A DNA stretch of 64,000 bases from Allantophomopsis cytisporea (taxonomy: Eukaryota; Ascomycota; Leotiomycetes; Phacidiales; Phacidiaceae): NCBI GenBank assembly GCA_024752435.1, contig CP103025.1:62001-126000 (forward strand), written 5' to 3'. Position numbers and translations under genes: made by a program. The stretch's first letter is position 1. Every line of letters starts with the position of its first letter. Shown here piece by piece: positions 1 through 10,900 of the stretch. The notes under the pieces are model-generated. The model was not told the DNA's origin. It saw only the letters and a list, made by a program, of their open reading frames with translations, and ran no database searches.

Positions 1-603
1 CTCCCGGTTGGACAATTTGTCGCAAGAGAATCTGGTAAGATAGCGGATAATTATGGACTTCCCGATACAAAGTATGGGAAATTCTCTTTCTTTCTCAATG
101 CTCTTCTCAGATTGCCTATGTACCCGGGTTTTGGCTATCAGTATACCTCTCATGCGATCATTCAAGAAGAACCAGCGCCTTCAAGATGGACATGGTGGTG
201 GTTTGTGCCTTGGTCGTTTCCTTCATTGATACTAGGACTTAATGGTAGACCTGGAACGCGTGTCCCTCATGTTTGGGTCAATCATGAAGGGCGACAGATT
301 TCTATCCTTGATATGTGTCAACGGACGACATTCTTGATGCTCACTGGGTCGGAAGGCAAGTTGTGGTGCCAAGCTGCCTCAGAGGTCGCGTCGAAGCTCG
401 GTGTAGATCTAGCCGCATACCGAGTTGGACCAACTGGTGATATCTCAGATCCGAAGCGTCAGTGGGAACATGCCGCCGGTATCTCGTCTCAGGGAGCTTT
501 GCTTGTACGACCGGATGGGTTTGTGGCGTGGCGCGTTCAGGACCAGCAAGGAGATTTAGAAGAGAGATTACAGAGAGTTTTGACGAAGATCCTGTGTCGA
601 TGA
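1..603 (+). CDS. FAD-dependent aromatic monooxygenase, C-terminal part (5' end outside window)
   Basis: The frame is open from base 1 and ends with TGA at 601-603, giving the last 200 residues of a longer protein. The tail has the layout of the phenol 2-monooxygenase/PheA-TfdB class of FAD flavoprotein hydroxylases: a GRPGTRVPHVW segment (end of the FAD-binding fold, where the Gly/Arg-rich stretch contacts the flavin), then a small thioredoxin-like terminal domain that finishes with GALLVRPDGFVAWRV, a hallmark of this class. Such enzymes use NAD(P)H and O2 to hydroxylate aromatic or polyketide substrates. The substrate cannot be told because the N-terminal GxGxxG dinucleotide site and substrate pocket lie upstream of the window. 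The family is well supported, the specific reaction is not. Confidence 0.8.
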   Translation, partial: LPVGQFVARESGKIADNYGLPDTKYGKFSFFLNALLRLPMYPGFGYQYTSHAIIQEEPAPSRWTWWWFVPWSFPSLILGLNGRPGTRVPHVWVNHEGRQISILDMCQRTTFLMLTGSEGKLWCQAASEVASKLGVDLAAYRVGPTGDISDPKRQWEHAAGISSQGALLVRPDGFVAWRVQDQQGDLEERLQRVLTKILCR

Positions 604-1438
604 CTTAACCTACTTGTTATCCTCAATCAAAGCTAGTACTGCATTAATTCAATGAGGACGCTTGGCTCATACCTCTACATTGATCTGTCATCCACAACGC
701 GCTTCGACGCGACCTCTGAGGCAGCTTGTCACCACAACTTGTCTTAAAGCAGGGGATAGTAGCAATGGAGGGGCTGATAGTTGTCGAGTACTGGTGGAGG
801 CAGAGAGAAGGCGACAAAACTATTGGAGCTTGTGTTCAACTGTACAGCGCGTCTTCAAACTCAGCGCAAACAGTGGGAGAGGCTCCACGGAAGGTGTTCT
901 CATGAGAACAGACTCGCAATTATTCTGACCAAGTCCTCGATACGGTGGGGAATAGGCACTATAAGGCGTGTAGGAACCGGGATTCGAATCAGTTCAAGGG
1001 TCGTGACAAGTGTAGTACTGTGGATCCTGAATCTGTGTTCAGGTCCAGAAGCAAGAAGAAGAGGTGGGCGGGGAATACTATCCCCACCTACCTGTAGTGA
1101 GTACACAATGGGACTAAGGTAAGGGCGGAAGGGCACATGTTCCATACATATGTAGGTACATAGTATGCGGCTCCCCGCTCCCCGCAGGCTTATACATCAG
1201 ACTAAGGTACTACGTAGATGACATTCGATTGTAAAACTCACTCGGCATCTTTGAGACTCGCCATCGCGCTTGTTATCTCACCCAATGGTACGAAATATGA
1301 TAGACATTTGAAATTTGACAATAATTCCCACCAAGACTGATCAACTAAGAGTGACGATCCCTCCTTCCCTCCTCACGCCATAGCAAAATCGCACAAGATC
1401 CGTTCACCTGGTTCTTTTCGACTTCTCAGACTCCAAAC
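604..1438. other. Intergenic region, no gene seen
   Basis: This is the gap between the monooxygenase stop and the 3' end of the secreted protein on the other strand. Only short overlapping open frames without family features are present. No tRNA, long repeat or transposon is visible. Confidence 0.5.
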
Positions 1439-1894
1439 TCAAGTCCCACAAACCTCGGTATAACAATACCACGCACCTTGGATGAAAGTATCACCATAAG
1501 CCTCGGGACAATTTTTCGAACTTCCCGTATCTGGATAACAAGTCCCAATGATACTCCCATCCCCACCACTGTAATAGATGTTCAGCTCATCATCTCCTCC
1601 GTCAGTTGCATACAGATTCATTTTCCCCACGCCGCAAACGGGTTCGATAGAGAAATATTGCGCGCTTAAATCGCCGCCATCGGGAATGTCAGCTCGCCCG
1701 AATCCAACGCCATTGACATAGCAACTGCAGCTATATTTGTTGGTAGGGCAGGAGCCATAGGTGGTTTGGCTATCAGAGCTGGAGCCGGAGGTGATATAAG
1801 TGCTCTGGAGAGTGCCAATGCGGAAGTCGGCGGCTACCAGCGTGGCCAGTGTGGTGATAAGGAGTGGAATTGTAGACCGGGTGAGATACATCAT
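1439..1894 (-). CDS. Small secreted cysteine-rich protein
   Basis: A single-exon frame of 151 residues. It begins with a clear signal peptide (hydrophobic core about residues 8-20, likely cleavage after LVAA near residue 22). The mature chain of about 129 residues has eight cysteines, an even number that would allow four disulfides, including a clustered CPTNKYSCSC segment and a C-terminal WYCYTEVC. It is rich in Gly, Ser, Asp and Tyr and contains no catalytic motif I recognise. The start is the first ATG, in a double-Met context, with no competing upstream ATG in frame. Size, secretion and cysteine content fit small secreted proteins of fungi, some of which act as effectors or adhesive/cell-wall proteins, but nothing in the sequence assigns such a role. 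No host target or homologue is claimed. Confidence 0.75.
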   Translation of the reverse strand: MMYLTRSTIPLLITTLATLVAADFRIGTLQSTYITSGSSSDSQTTYGSCPTNKYSCSCYVNGVGFGRADIPDGGDLSAQYFSIEPVCGVGKMNLYATDGGDDELNIYYSGGDGSIIGTCYPDTGSSKNCPEAYGDTFIQGAWYCYTEVCGT

Positions 1895-3343
1895 TATCTT
1901 CGACTTGGAGAAAGTTTAAGATGATGGTTGGTTACGTATCGTATTTGGAGATGATAGGCAAGTTTGGTTGAAGTAAAGATCTTGGAATGTATGATGTTCA
2001 GAATCAAATTTACAGAGCGTATGCTTTGCACATTTATACATTCAAGAAAGGGTTTTCCTGTCTCACAAAAGACTATATTTCGATTATTTGCCTCCCTTAC
2101 ACATCAGCTGTCATAACCCATGGTTCACCATTTTGGTTGAGGCTGATATAGATGCTTAAAGCGCAGCTGAGGTACAGTCATGCTGTGGAGTTGCTGGTAG
2201 ACGGATGCCTCAACTACAAGCCCACTTGAAATACAGTCATGCCAAAGAATTGCTGATGGACGATGCGTTCGGATCCCAAGCACTATATAGTAGGTGTGTC
2301 ATGGGATTGTTGATAACGATGCTCGTAGATTATAACCGTACTTGAAATACAGTCATGTCATGTATTTAACATGGCTGGTAGACAGGACGTGCCAACTACA
2401 AGCGTCCTTGGGATACAGTCATGTAGTACCGTGCTTAGCTACCTCGAAAGACTTAACTCTGCAAACAACTATGACCAACGAGATAATGAAGCTGCACTAT
2501 ATATTTTTAAAAAGGAATGGTGCTCTTGCTGGTCACATTTAGCACTCAATCAAGCGCTGGCCTGACTGAATTCTGGCTATGCTCGACTCTTGCTCGATTT
2601 CCTAGCATATTTTACATAAAAAATAAACTTTTGGAACTTGTCAAAAGAATGGGAAAAAAATATGGATACAATGAATCAAGACAATGAGCTATTCACTCAA
2701 TAATAAGCAAATGGCCTTTTCAAGAGCGACAGTGTTTTGCAGCATAGAGAAGGACTTGTTTTCCAACATTATCTTGGTGACAAGTTTCCCATCCTTGCTT
2801 GAGGCATATCATAACTCGACGATCATGGATGACTTTACTGCTACTTGTGCGGCATCTGTGTGCATCTGCAACTCTACAACACAAAACTCCAAATGGCTGT
2901 CTAGTTAATTGAATAGACCGCGATAATCATATACTCTACCAATCACACGTTCCGATGATGCCTCCGAGATGGCCATGACTTCCGACCAACACGAAAGATC
3001 CGAATGAGTATGTAATGATTCCGCGGCTGTTTGTGTAAGGTGAATTACGTGACGGGCCCCTCCGTCCCCCACAACGGGCGCTTATCTATGCGCAGATGAC
3101 GCAGGCGGCCACCAAACAACCCCATTCTTATCTCAGAGATTTCCGCGCCCGGTCAACTGGTTTTCCCTGTCAACGTTAAACCTTCACCCAATCAACTCAC
3201 CTCATTCCAAATCAAAAGAGCACGAGAGCAAATACCACAACCAACCTCGTGCTCCTTCAACCACAAACATCGCGATCTCAACAAATTGATACCAACAATC
3301 ATTTGAAGAGGAGTGGGGGAAGCTGCATCGCTGGAAACACATC
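1895..3343. other. Intergenic region with degenerate tandem repeat
   Basis: Divergent promoter region between the secreted cysteine-rich gene and the PQ-loop gene. It contains the approximately 60-bp degenerate tandem repeat listed separately and short open frames that look like noise. The last 300 bases hold the presumed promoter and leader of the PQ-loop gene. Confidence 0.5.
2166..2430. repeat. Degenerate tandem repeat, unit about 60 bp
   Basis: The core TACAGTCATG recurs at 2173, 2232, 2348 and 2414, with a decayed copy (GTGTCATGGG) near 2296. Successive units are about 54 to 66 bp apart. Between cores a second conserved block reads roughly TTGCTGGTAGACGGATGC followed by CAACTACAAGC. Copies differ by many substitutions and small indels, so this looks like an old minisatellite. 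No protein-coding reading frame runs through it. Confidence 0.65.
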
Positions 3344-4474
3344 ATGTCGACTATGGCGATGTCTATGGCCTTTGTGGTCTTAAGTAGGAGCTTGTCAACG
3401 AAAGAGGCCTTATCGGGTGTCTTCGGCAGCATCAGTCTTGCGACCTGGATCTTCTTACTGGTATTTAATCCCGTGTCGCGCAAAAAAAGAAGTGACGAGG
3501 CAGAAGAAACTGACTTATCAAAGGTCCCACAACTCATCCTGAACTATAAGACGGGCAGCGCGGAGGGCATCTCATTAGCTTTCCTGACTGTTTGGTTGAT
3601 CGGTGATATCACGAATCTCGCTGGTAAGTTCTCTAGAGTGTGGTCCAAAGGGCTCCTAATCAATGATATTTTGAAACCTCAAAATCAAATACTAACCTCT
3701 TAGGCGCAATTTGGGCCGATCTTGTTCCCACTGTCATCGCCCTCGCAATTTACTTCTGCATCGCTGATTTCGTCCTCATATCGCAATGTCTGTACTACAA
3801 CAACCTCAACGCCAGACTTGCCGCTCGCAAACCATCTATCGGAGGGGATACCGAGCCTCTTCTTTCTCGCCAGCGCAGTAGCGACCTTGGCCTGCCGGGC
3901 TCTCGACGCCGCTCTTCTGCTGCTGCTCCAAATGATACTCTTCACAAGATCATTGAGGATGAGGAAACAAGCGGTACCAAGGCGTGGTTCAAGAACACCA
4001 TCAGCATTCTGCTCGTTTGTCTGGCCGGTGCTGCTGGTTGGGCGATTGCGTGGAAGTCTGGCGCATGGAAGCCATCACCAGTTGAAGATGTTCCACAGGC
4101 TACGCAAGTAGCTGTCGGTGCAGAAATCCTTGGTTACTTCAGTGCTCTCTGTTATCTTGGGTAAGTTCGGTTGCTATGTTTTTCGAGAATAGGCGCATTG
4201 TGCTGACTACTGCAGTGCGAGAATCCCCCAGATTGTCAAGAATTACCGCGACAAGAGCTGCGATGGTCTTGCCCTCCTTTTCTTCCTCCTCTCCTTGATG
4301 GGAAATGCTACTTATGGCGCCGGCATTCTATTTCACTCGCAAGAAAAGGAATACCTCCTCACAAATCTGCCTTGGTTGATTGGAAGTCTGGGAACAATGG
4401 TTGAGGACGGTATCATCTTCTTACAATTTAGAATGTACACAGATAAGGAAGCAACGGATGCTATAACAAATTAG
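3344..4474 (+). CDS. PQ-loop repeat vacuolar membrane transporter (Ypq/Stm1 type)
   Basis: Exons 3344-3460, 3524-3623, 3704-4160 and 4216-4474 give 310 residues. The spliced product is a seven-helix membrane protein with two PQ-loops: FLLVPQLILNYKTGSAEGIS near residue 37 and ARIPQIVKNYRDKSCDGLA near residue 228. The prolines of both PQ motifs, central to transport in this family, are present. Fungal members (yeast Ypq1-3, fission yeast Stm1) lie in the vacuolar membrane and move cationic amino acids. A loop of about 70 residues rich in Arg, Ser and Glu separates the two halves, as is usual in fungal forms. The first intron (63 nt, acceptor at 3523, CTGAC branch site) has no in-frame stop, so unspliced RNA would also be open; splicing restores the canonical LLVPQL motif, so I take it as an intron. 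Each splice keeps frame. Confidence 0.88.
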
Positions 4475-5166
4475 ATAGACAGCAAAGAAGTGGATTGTGG
4501 TCTATAGCGAGGAATGAGATATTTTGGTACAAGTCTGACTGGACTTCCAAACTTTGGCGTTATGCATGGCCATATGGTCGGGCGGGAATCTGTAAAGTTG
4601 GATCTAGCGTACATGCTTTTTGGCGTTCTAACTTTGTGTTCGAAGATTTTGTTATGTGACTACAGAATCGAAGTTTCATCTTAAAGCTATCTTGCATCAT
4701 GACTACATGTACTAAGCATTACACACTAAGAACCTGTCATAAATCATCACTATTTGGCAATCAACTTTTCTGGAAACGTATCTGTAACATGCTATTTATG
4801 TGTTCCCTTACGTGTTGATATGCTCCATCTTTTAAGGATCCAAAATAAAGACTTCCCTGTTGATGAGTTAAAATGGATTAAAGTCACGATTACTGACAAG
4901 GTTAAATCTCCCTCCAGACCCGATATGGAATGGATTGCTCTCGGTTGGGGTCGTGCGTCCCCTTTGGATATTACACCCCCCCAGATTCATCTCATCTCAA
5001 ATTACCTCCCAAATACGAGACATCTTCGTTCGCCTTCGCAACTCTTCATCGATCCTGCTCACTCTTTCGCAGGCTTCGAATAACACTCCTTTATCATTTC
5101 AATATTTCAATATCATAAGATACCCCATACAACTCGCCTTTATCGTTATTACTTATTGCATTCGCG
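4475..5166. other. Intergenic region, promoter side of GH17 gene
   Basis: The 3' flank of the PQ-loop gene and the promoter/leader of the glucanase gene. Short overlapping open frames here lack any family feature. The last 80 bases before the ATG are AT-rich (TTTCAATATTTCAATATC type). Confidence 0.45.
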
Positions 5167-6171
5167 ATGCATTTCACTGCGTTCCTTCCCGTGGCCCTCG
5201 CAGCAATCCCTCTCGTCGCTGCATCAGGACAACTCGGTTTCGCCCTCGGAGACAAGAAGACTGATGGAACTTGCAAGTTCCAAGCCGATTACGAAGACGA
5301 CTTCGATACCATCGGCCCTGTCTCTAAGATTGTACGCGTGTATGCTGCATCCGATTGCAATACTGCGCAAGAGATTCTTCCCGCTGCCAAGAGCAAGGGT
5401 TTCCAAGTCATTCTTGGAATTTGGTACGCATTCTCTATATTAGGAAAATATCGGAGCATGGCTAACTAGTCACCAGGCCGGACACCGATACCTCCTACGC
5501 GGCAGACAAAGCTGCTGTTGTGAAATACGCTCCCCAATACTCCGATCAAGTCTATGCCATTACCGTTGGATCCGAGACTATGTATCGTGGAAACTTCACA
5601 GGCGAGCAGCTCCTCGAAAAAATCCAAGACACCAAGAAGGCTGTCCCCGCTTTCAAGGTTGGAACAGCAGACAGTTGGAACAAGTACCATGATGGTACAG
5701 CTGATGCACTGATCAATGGCAATGTTGATATTCTCCTCATGAATGCCTTCTCATATTGGCAGGGTCAGAGTGCGGGTACGGCTGCTACCACGGGTTTCTT
5801 CCAGGATATCATGCAGGCTATTGGAACTGTGCAGAACACTGCTGGTAGCACCACATCAGGCCCAGAGATCTGGGTTGGAGAAACAGGTAAATGTTAAGAT
5901 CTATTTTCTAGATAATTCACTGACAGCTATAGGATGGCCAACTGGAGGAAGCGACTACGGAGCTGCTGTTCCAGGCGTAAAGGCCGCTCAGACTTTCTGG
6001 TCAACTGCTGTCTGTGCCATGCTGGACTGGGGTGTCAACGTGTTCTACTTTGAGGCTTTCGATGAGCCGTGGAAGCCGGTCTCTACAGGTGATGACGGAA
6101 CCGTCGCTGATGAGACTCACTGGGGAGCTTGGAACGCAGATAGATCCTCGAAGTTCAGCTACACTTGTTAA
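5167..6171 (+). CDS. Secreted glucan endo-1,3-beta-glucosidase, GH17 family
   Basis: Exons 5167-5423, 5477-5886 and 5933-6171 give 301 residues. A signal peptide occupies about residues 1-19 (MHFTAFLPVALAAIPLVAA). The body matches fungal GH17 enzymes of the Bgl2/Scw type, which cleave or transglycosylate beta-1,3-glucan in the cell wall. The predicted acid/base Glu lies in ITVGSETMYRG (about E119) and the nucleophile Glu in WVGETGWPTGG (about E221), the latter only complete once the second intron (46 nt, 5887-5932) is removed. The C-terminal FYFEAFDEPWK block is also typical. The chain ends shortly after the catalytic domain, with no GPI signal or carbohydrate-binding module, so it should be soluble or loosely wall-associated. 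Catalytic residues are seen; the exact linkage used is inferred from the family. Confidence 0.9.
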
Positions 6172-7094
6172 ATTCCAGAGGAGACTCGTGGTTGGAGTAG
6201 AGTTTCGATAATATATCGTCAAATATTTGCGATATTTGGATTGTTTCTGGATAAAAGATAATCTATAGGCATCAATAGTATTAGACCTGTATGACGTTTG
6301 AGGAATGGCAGAGGAGTGTTGCGGAGGCTGAGGGGAACAGTTCCGAGTTGCAATTCCTTTGAGCATGTCAGACGGCGAAAGCCTCACACATCTATAAGCA
6401 CTTTCTATTACGACGATCCACATATAGCTGCAAGAAGTCGAGAATGACGATCTGGAAGGCAACCTTTGCGTGGCTGACTTGTTTTTCGCGGTTCTCATCG
6501 TCTTTTGGTGATGTTGTCGTCGTTATCAGCAAGTGGATCCACAAGGACACTTTTCTTGCATCTTTCACTCCGACCGACGGACGATCTGTTCGTCACCTCT
6601 CTCCACTTTACCGACAGAAGACCATCTGTGCAATCCTCACACCTCACCGTACCTACATACCAATAGTGAACCCTTTCTTGTCACGATCTTCGGGTCTGAC
6701 AATGCTGGAAAGCCAGTCTCGCTAAATGATGGGATTGATAGCAGTCATGTAGTATTGATCATTTCGTGGAGTTCTTCGAGGCCCTTTACATGACCTCTTT
6801 GGGCCCGATTTGACAAACATCTTCCCCGATACAGCATGGCTCGAATTGCGAACCACGTCTCCAAGCGGAACCCCTGTCTTTTAGCAGCTTGATCTGGATA
6901 AGTGTCAATTGAGAGCTCACACCGATTATCCTTTTCTTCAGGGATCGTCGGCCACTAATGCTGTGCCATGTATGCCCTTTGCAGCCTGAAGAGAGCACGA
7001 GGTACTCAGTGGTACTTCGCCTTTGCGCGAAATTGTAGGTGATTTGCGTACCTTGGCCTGCCCTTTCCACGTGTAAGTGGTGCTTCTTGGGGTC

Positions 7095-7176
7095 AATGTG
7101 GTGAATGTGGTGAATGTAGTAAATGTGGTGAATGTAGTAAATGTTGGTGAATGGAGTAAATGTTGGTAAATGTGCT
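7095..7176. repeat. Minisatellite, (T/G)GTGAATGTAGTAAATG type
   Basis: About five imperfect copies of a 9-18 bp unit built from GGTGAATGT, AGTAAATGT and TTGGTGAATG. All are G/T/A-rich on the plus strand with almost no C. It is a local slippage repeat without coding potential. Confidence 0.7.
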
Positions 7177-7369
7177 ACATAAATAATTACCGGATATTGC
7201 ATTTAGGAAATTCCTATATGATATGTGGCGCATCTCCCTCCTGATTTGCAGGCCAGCAGGGCGAAGAAGATGTAATTCCTTATGTAACTGCTTAATGCAA
7301 GATCGGAGTAATACTACAGTACTAGGCACGTATCTAACAAATCAACAGACACACGCACCCATGCTCTGT

Positions 7370-7445
7370 TTCTGTCGCGCTCATTCTCACTCTCACTCTA
7401 TTTCTTTTCCAAGCCTCTCTCTCTCTCCACTCTTCCCCATCGTCG
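7370..7445 (+). promoter_or_regulatory. Pyrimidine-rich tract upstream of the coiled-coil gene
   Basis: A strongly C/T-biased stretch, including a (CT)n run near 7415-7427, lies about 500 bp upstream of the coiled-coil gene. CT-rich boxes near transcription starts are common in promoters of filamentous fungi. A regulatory role is inferred from composition and position only. Confidence 0.3.
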
Positions 7446-7937
7446 TCAAGAAGAGTCGAGCTCCCAATGCTTTCTCTTCCCAGTTGCATCTGCTTGTCGT
7501 CGCTGTCGTCCTCTTCCTTCTCTTGTATGTGTAAATAATCCATCATTCTAATCCCCCATCCCTATCCCCATAGTAACACCAACCGATCAAAAACCCTCTT
7601 CCAATCCGCATTCCCCACGCCTCCTTACTCACCCATCTTGCACGCGTCACCGTGTGCTCTGTTCTCAGAGCTTGAGCGCCCCCAAACAACTTTTGGTCCG
7701 CTGACGCTGTACATCTAGAAATGCCACTCCTTTAGCCATCGCTACGAAGACATTTCTTTCGAGCGCGTCGAGTTCTGCATTGCTTTACTTTTCGTGTTGC
7801 CAAATCGATAGGACCTTTTGGGATAAATTGGTGGATATATATTCGGGGACTTCTGCATCTGAAGGTGTAGAAAAGTCCAGGAAGACGCGCAGTACATAAC
7901 CGCAGACGACTTCAAACTCGTCTGCTTAGAAGCCAAA

Positions 7938-10900
7938 GTGGAAAGAAGTAAGTTGACTACTGAACTGATTCATCTGCTTTACATCTCGCCTGACCAATTG
8001 TCCAAAGATATTCCCAGAACGCCCTCACCGGCTTCTACGCCTGCGCCTGCTGCTGCTTCATCAGCACAGGTAGGCCATCGCCGTCAAAGCATACAACCTA
8101 GCATCCGATCGCCAACTTTTTCGGCAAGCTCCACAGCGGACGGGAGTGACTCTCCAGTGCTTCCTCCTCTCCCTTTCCCTACTTTGAACGGAAGACCTCT
8201 GCAGCTTCCGTCGACACCTACCTCAGAGAGTCATTCCGACAGTACCCAATTCTACACTGCGAGTTGGGGTTCACCGTATCAGCGGCCACCGAGTAGTACT
8301 CTTCGTTCTATAGGTCAGAGTCGACGAAGAACAACTTTGAGTAGTGACGAAGACTCACCAATTCGCCATCTCGACTTCCATACTCCGTATCTTAGACCTG
8401 CGCCCAACTTCACACGCACTCAGACCGACCCAGCATTTCTTTCTGCGGGGGGTATATCAGCACAAATACTTGCGAATCGTGCGCGCCGCCCACTTCGTGG
8501 TCTCACAGAAGATTGGATTCGTCAACACACCAGTGGTGAGAACAGCGAGGGTGTCAACTGGTTGAGTGACGGAGCCAGTGAGAACTCTTCAGTGAGCGAC
8601 TCTCAATCTGGAGACTTCTACTTCGATCAGGATAACGATCCCCGAACGCCTACGTTACGAAACTACACGCGAAACAGAGCAAACACTGATCTTCCAATCC
8701 TACCATTCGGAGCTCTCAGACATAGACGAACAGCTACGGGCGAGACACTTACACAAGCCGATTTTGTAGACGCAATGGAAACAATGTCAAACATAACGGA
8801 GGTAGCATCCACCGCGCCGGCCGAAGGCGCAAAGAACATTCCTGTTTTGCAGGATTCACCTCAGTTGAAGGAGGCATCGCCTGCATTGGACAAATCTCCC
8901 ATCATGGAGAAATCCCCTGTTGTGGAAAATCCTGTGCCCAAAGATTCACCAGTCGTTGAGAGTGCCTCAATTGCTGAAAAGCAATTACCTCCACCTCCTC
9001 CACCCGCCAAAGATGACCCACCTGCCACGTCACGGAGACCATCTGCGGTTCCCAGCGAATTTGCTGAAAAGCCGGCTCCAGTACAGCCACCAAGATTGAA
9101 AAAGAGAGTGCCTTGGAAAGGGAGGAATATTATGGTTCTCCTGCCTTCAGACGAGGGGCGAGGTCAGAAGGGAAAATTGCCAAAGCCAATGAGAAAAGCT
9201 GACGTTGTGGCGATGATGAGGGAATGGGACCAATTGGGCTACAACACAGCAGGGTTTGATCTTGGATATGATAAGCTGTCATCGGGGCCTATTGATGGTC
9301 AGAGCAGACCTGTCTGGCCAGATGCTGGAGCTATGCAGCACGAACGTCAAAGCCAACGTTATAATGTCAGCATCCCAGATCGCCGTGAATGGGATGAGTA
9401 TGTTGCAGAGCTGAGCAAAGCAAAATTGAGAGCACTAGGGGTTTCGTTCGATGATGATGATGAACCTGCTCCTGCTCCTACGGCTTCTCCTATGCCAGCA
9501 CCGGTGAGACAAACATCTATGCAATATGCACAACCCCAATTGCCATTTTCTCCACCACTTCCAACCTCTTCTGCGGCAAGTAGCCATGTTACTCAGCAAG
9601 CGAATCCATTTTCCCCAGCATTTTTACCTGGCATCTCAACTTCTCAAAGCTCAAATGTTGGATCTATGGCATCTCCAGCAATCCAGGCACAAATGCAAGC
9701 AAAGTACAATGGAAGGCAATCAGTGACCGGAAATGGAGATGCGCTTTCGCCATTCCCCTTCTCTCAGCAGCCATCCCCAGCCTGGTCTCCACAACAGATG
9801 ATGTTCCAAAATGGATTGCCACGTGGAGGGTCACCAGCAGTTCAAAATATTGGCGCAATTGCTTCACCGGGTTCTCCGTTCCCACAGGAAGGATACTTTC
9901 CACAGCAGTATATGGGTCAGGCTCCGCACAAGTCACCACATCTACAAGAAGTTCTTACCGTCGATAACCTTGGTAATGATTCTAACGAGGCTCCTTACCA
10001 ACGTGGACACAACCCAAGTGCTAGTTTGCAAAAGGAGATTGACGATGCAGAGTATCACCTTGAAGAGCAATTTCAACGTCAACTGGAACATGAGGATTAC
10101 AGTCCACATTCTGAAACGAGCAACGAAAAGAGACTTGAAGCGGCACATGAGGGCGCAAAGGGCTACACTCCTTCTGGTCTTGGACTTAGTGCATCCATCT
10201 ACGCAGATCCAATGAGCAACGTTCCTGAGCTTCATCATCCCCAGCCTCATAACAGAGACCATTCGTTGTCTCAGCAGCCATTTGATGACCGTGATGAGCT
10301 CACTCCAAGTCCCGCTCATCCACTTTTTCAGAATGCTGACGGGAAGCCCTACAATGCTTCAGCTATTCCACCAAGCTTTGAGCACCTGGGCAATCATGAG
10401 CGAAGCTTTTCCACAATTAGTAACCCATGGCAAGATATTAAACCAACATCGCGGCCTGGTCATGCCTCAAAACCGTCTTTGTCCAAGTTGAACGTTGCTG
10501 CTAAAGAGTTTAAATTTGATCCGACAAGCACGTTTTCGCCTGGTCAATTTTCTTTTGGCGAGTCGCATTTTGGGACTGCTGTGCCTTTGCAGTCATCATT
10601 TACATCGGCTACACCACCTGTGACAGGTCGTCTATCTAACAACACATTTGGACCAACACCATTTGGTCGCAAGGTTAGTGTCGATGCACCTGCTTTCGTT
10701 CCAGGCCAGAGTGATTTCAGCTTTTCTGCCTCTGGCCCAAATTTCCGACCAAGCGCACCTGAGTTTACTCCGATTGCTTCCTCGAACAACAATCAATCTG
10801 TACATGACTTCAACTCACCTCTGTTTGGAAACATTGATATGAGCAGTGCGGCTTTTGTCAAACCACCAAAGAAGTCAAAGGCTATTACTATTGTCAGACC

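Larger units (their letters stand above)
6172..7937. other. Intergenic region with minisatellite and pyrimidine tract
   Basis: No gene is supported. It holds the GTAGTAAATGTGGTGAAT-type repeat (7095-7176) and a long CT-rich tract (about 7370-7445), and ends in the presumed leader of the large coiled-coil gene. The only ATG within the last 400 bases near 7721 opens a four-codon frame. Confidence 0.5.

Noticed and set aside
960..1010. GGGATTCGAATC stretch as a tRNA T arm
   Set aside because: The flanking bases do not pair into a T stem and no D or anticodon arm is found on either strand.
2110..2440. Repeat array as a CRISPR array
   Set aside because: Units are diverged throughout, with no constant repeat/unique spacer pattern, and the genome is fungal.
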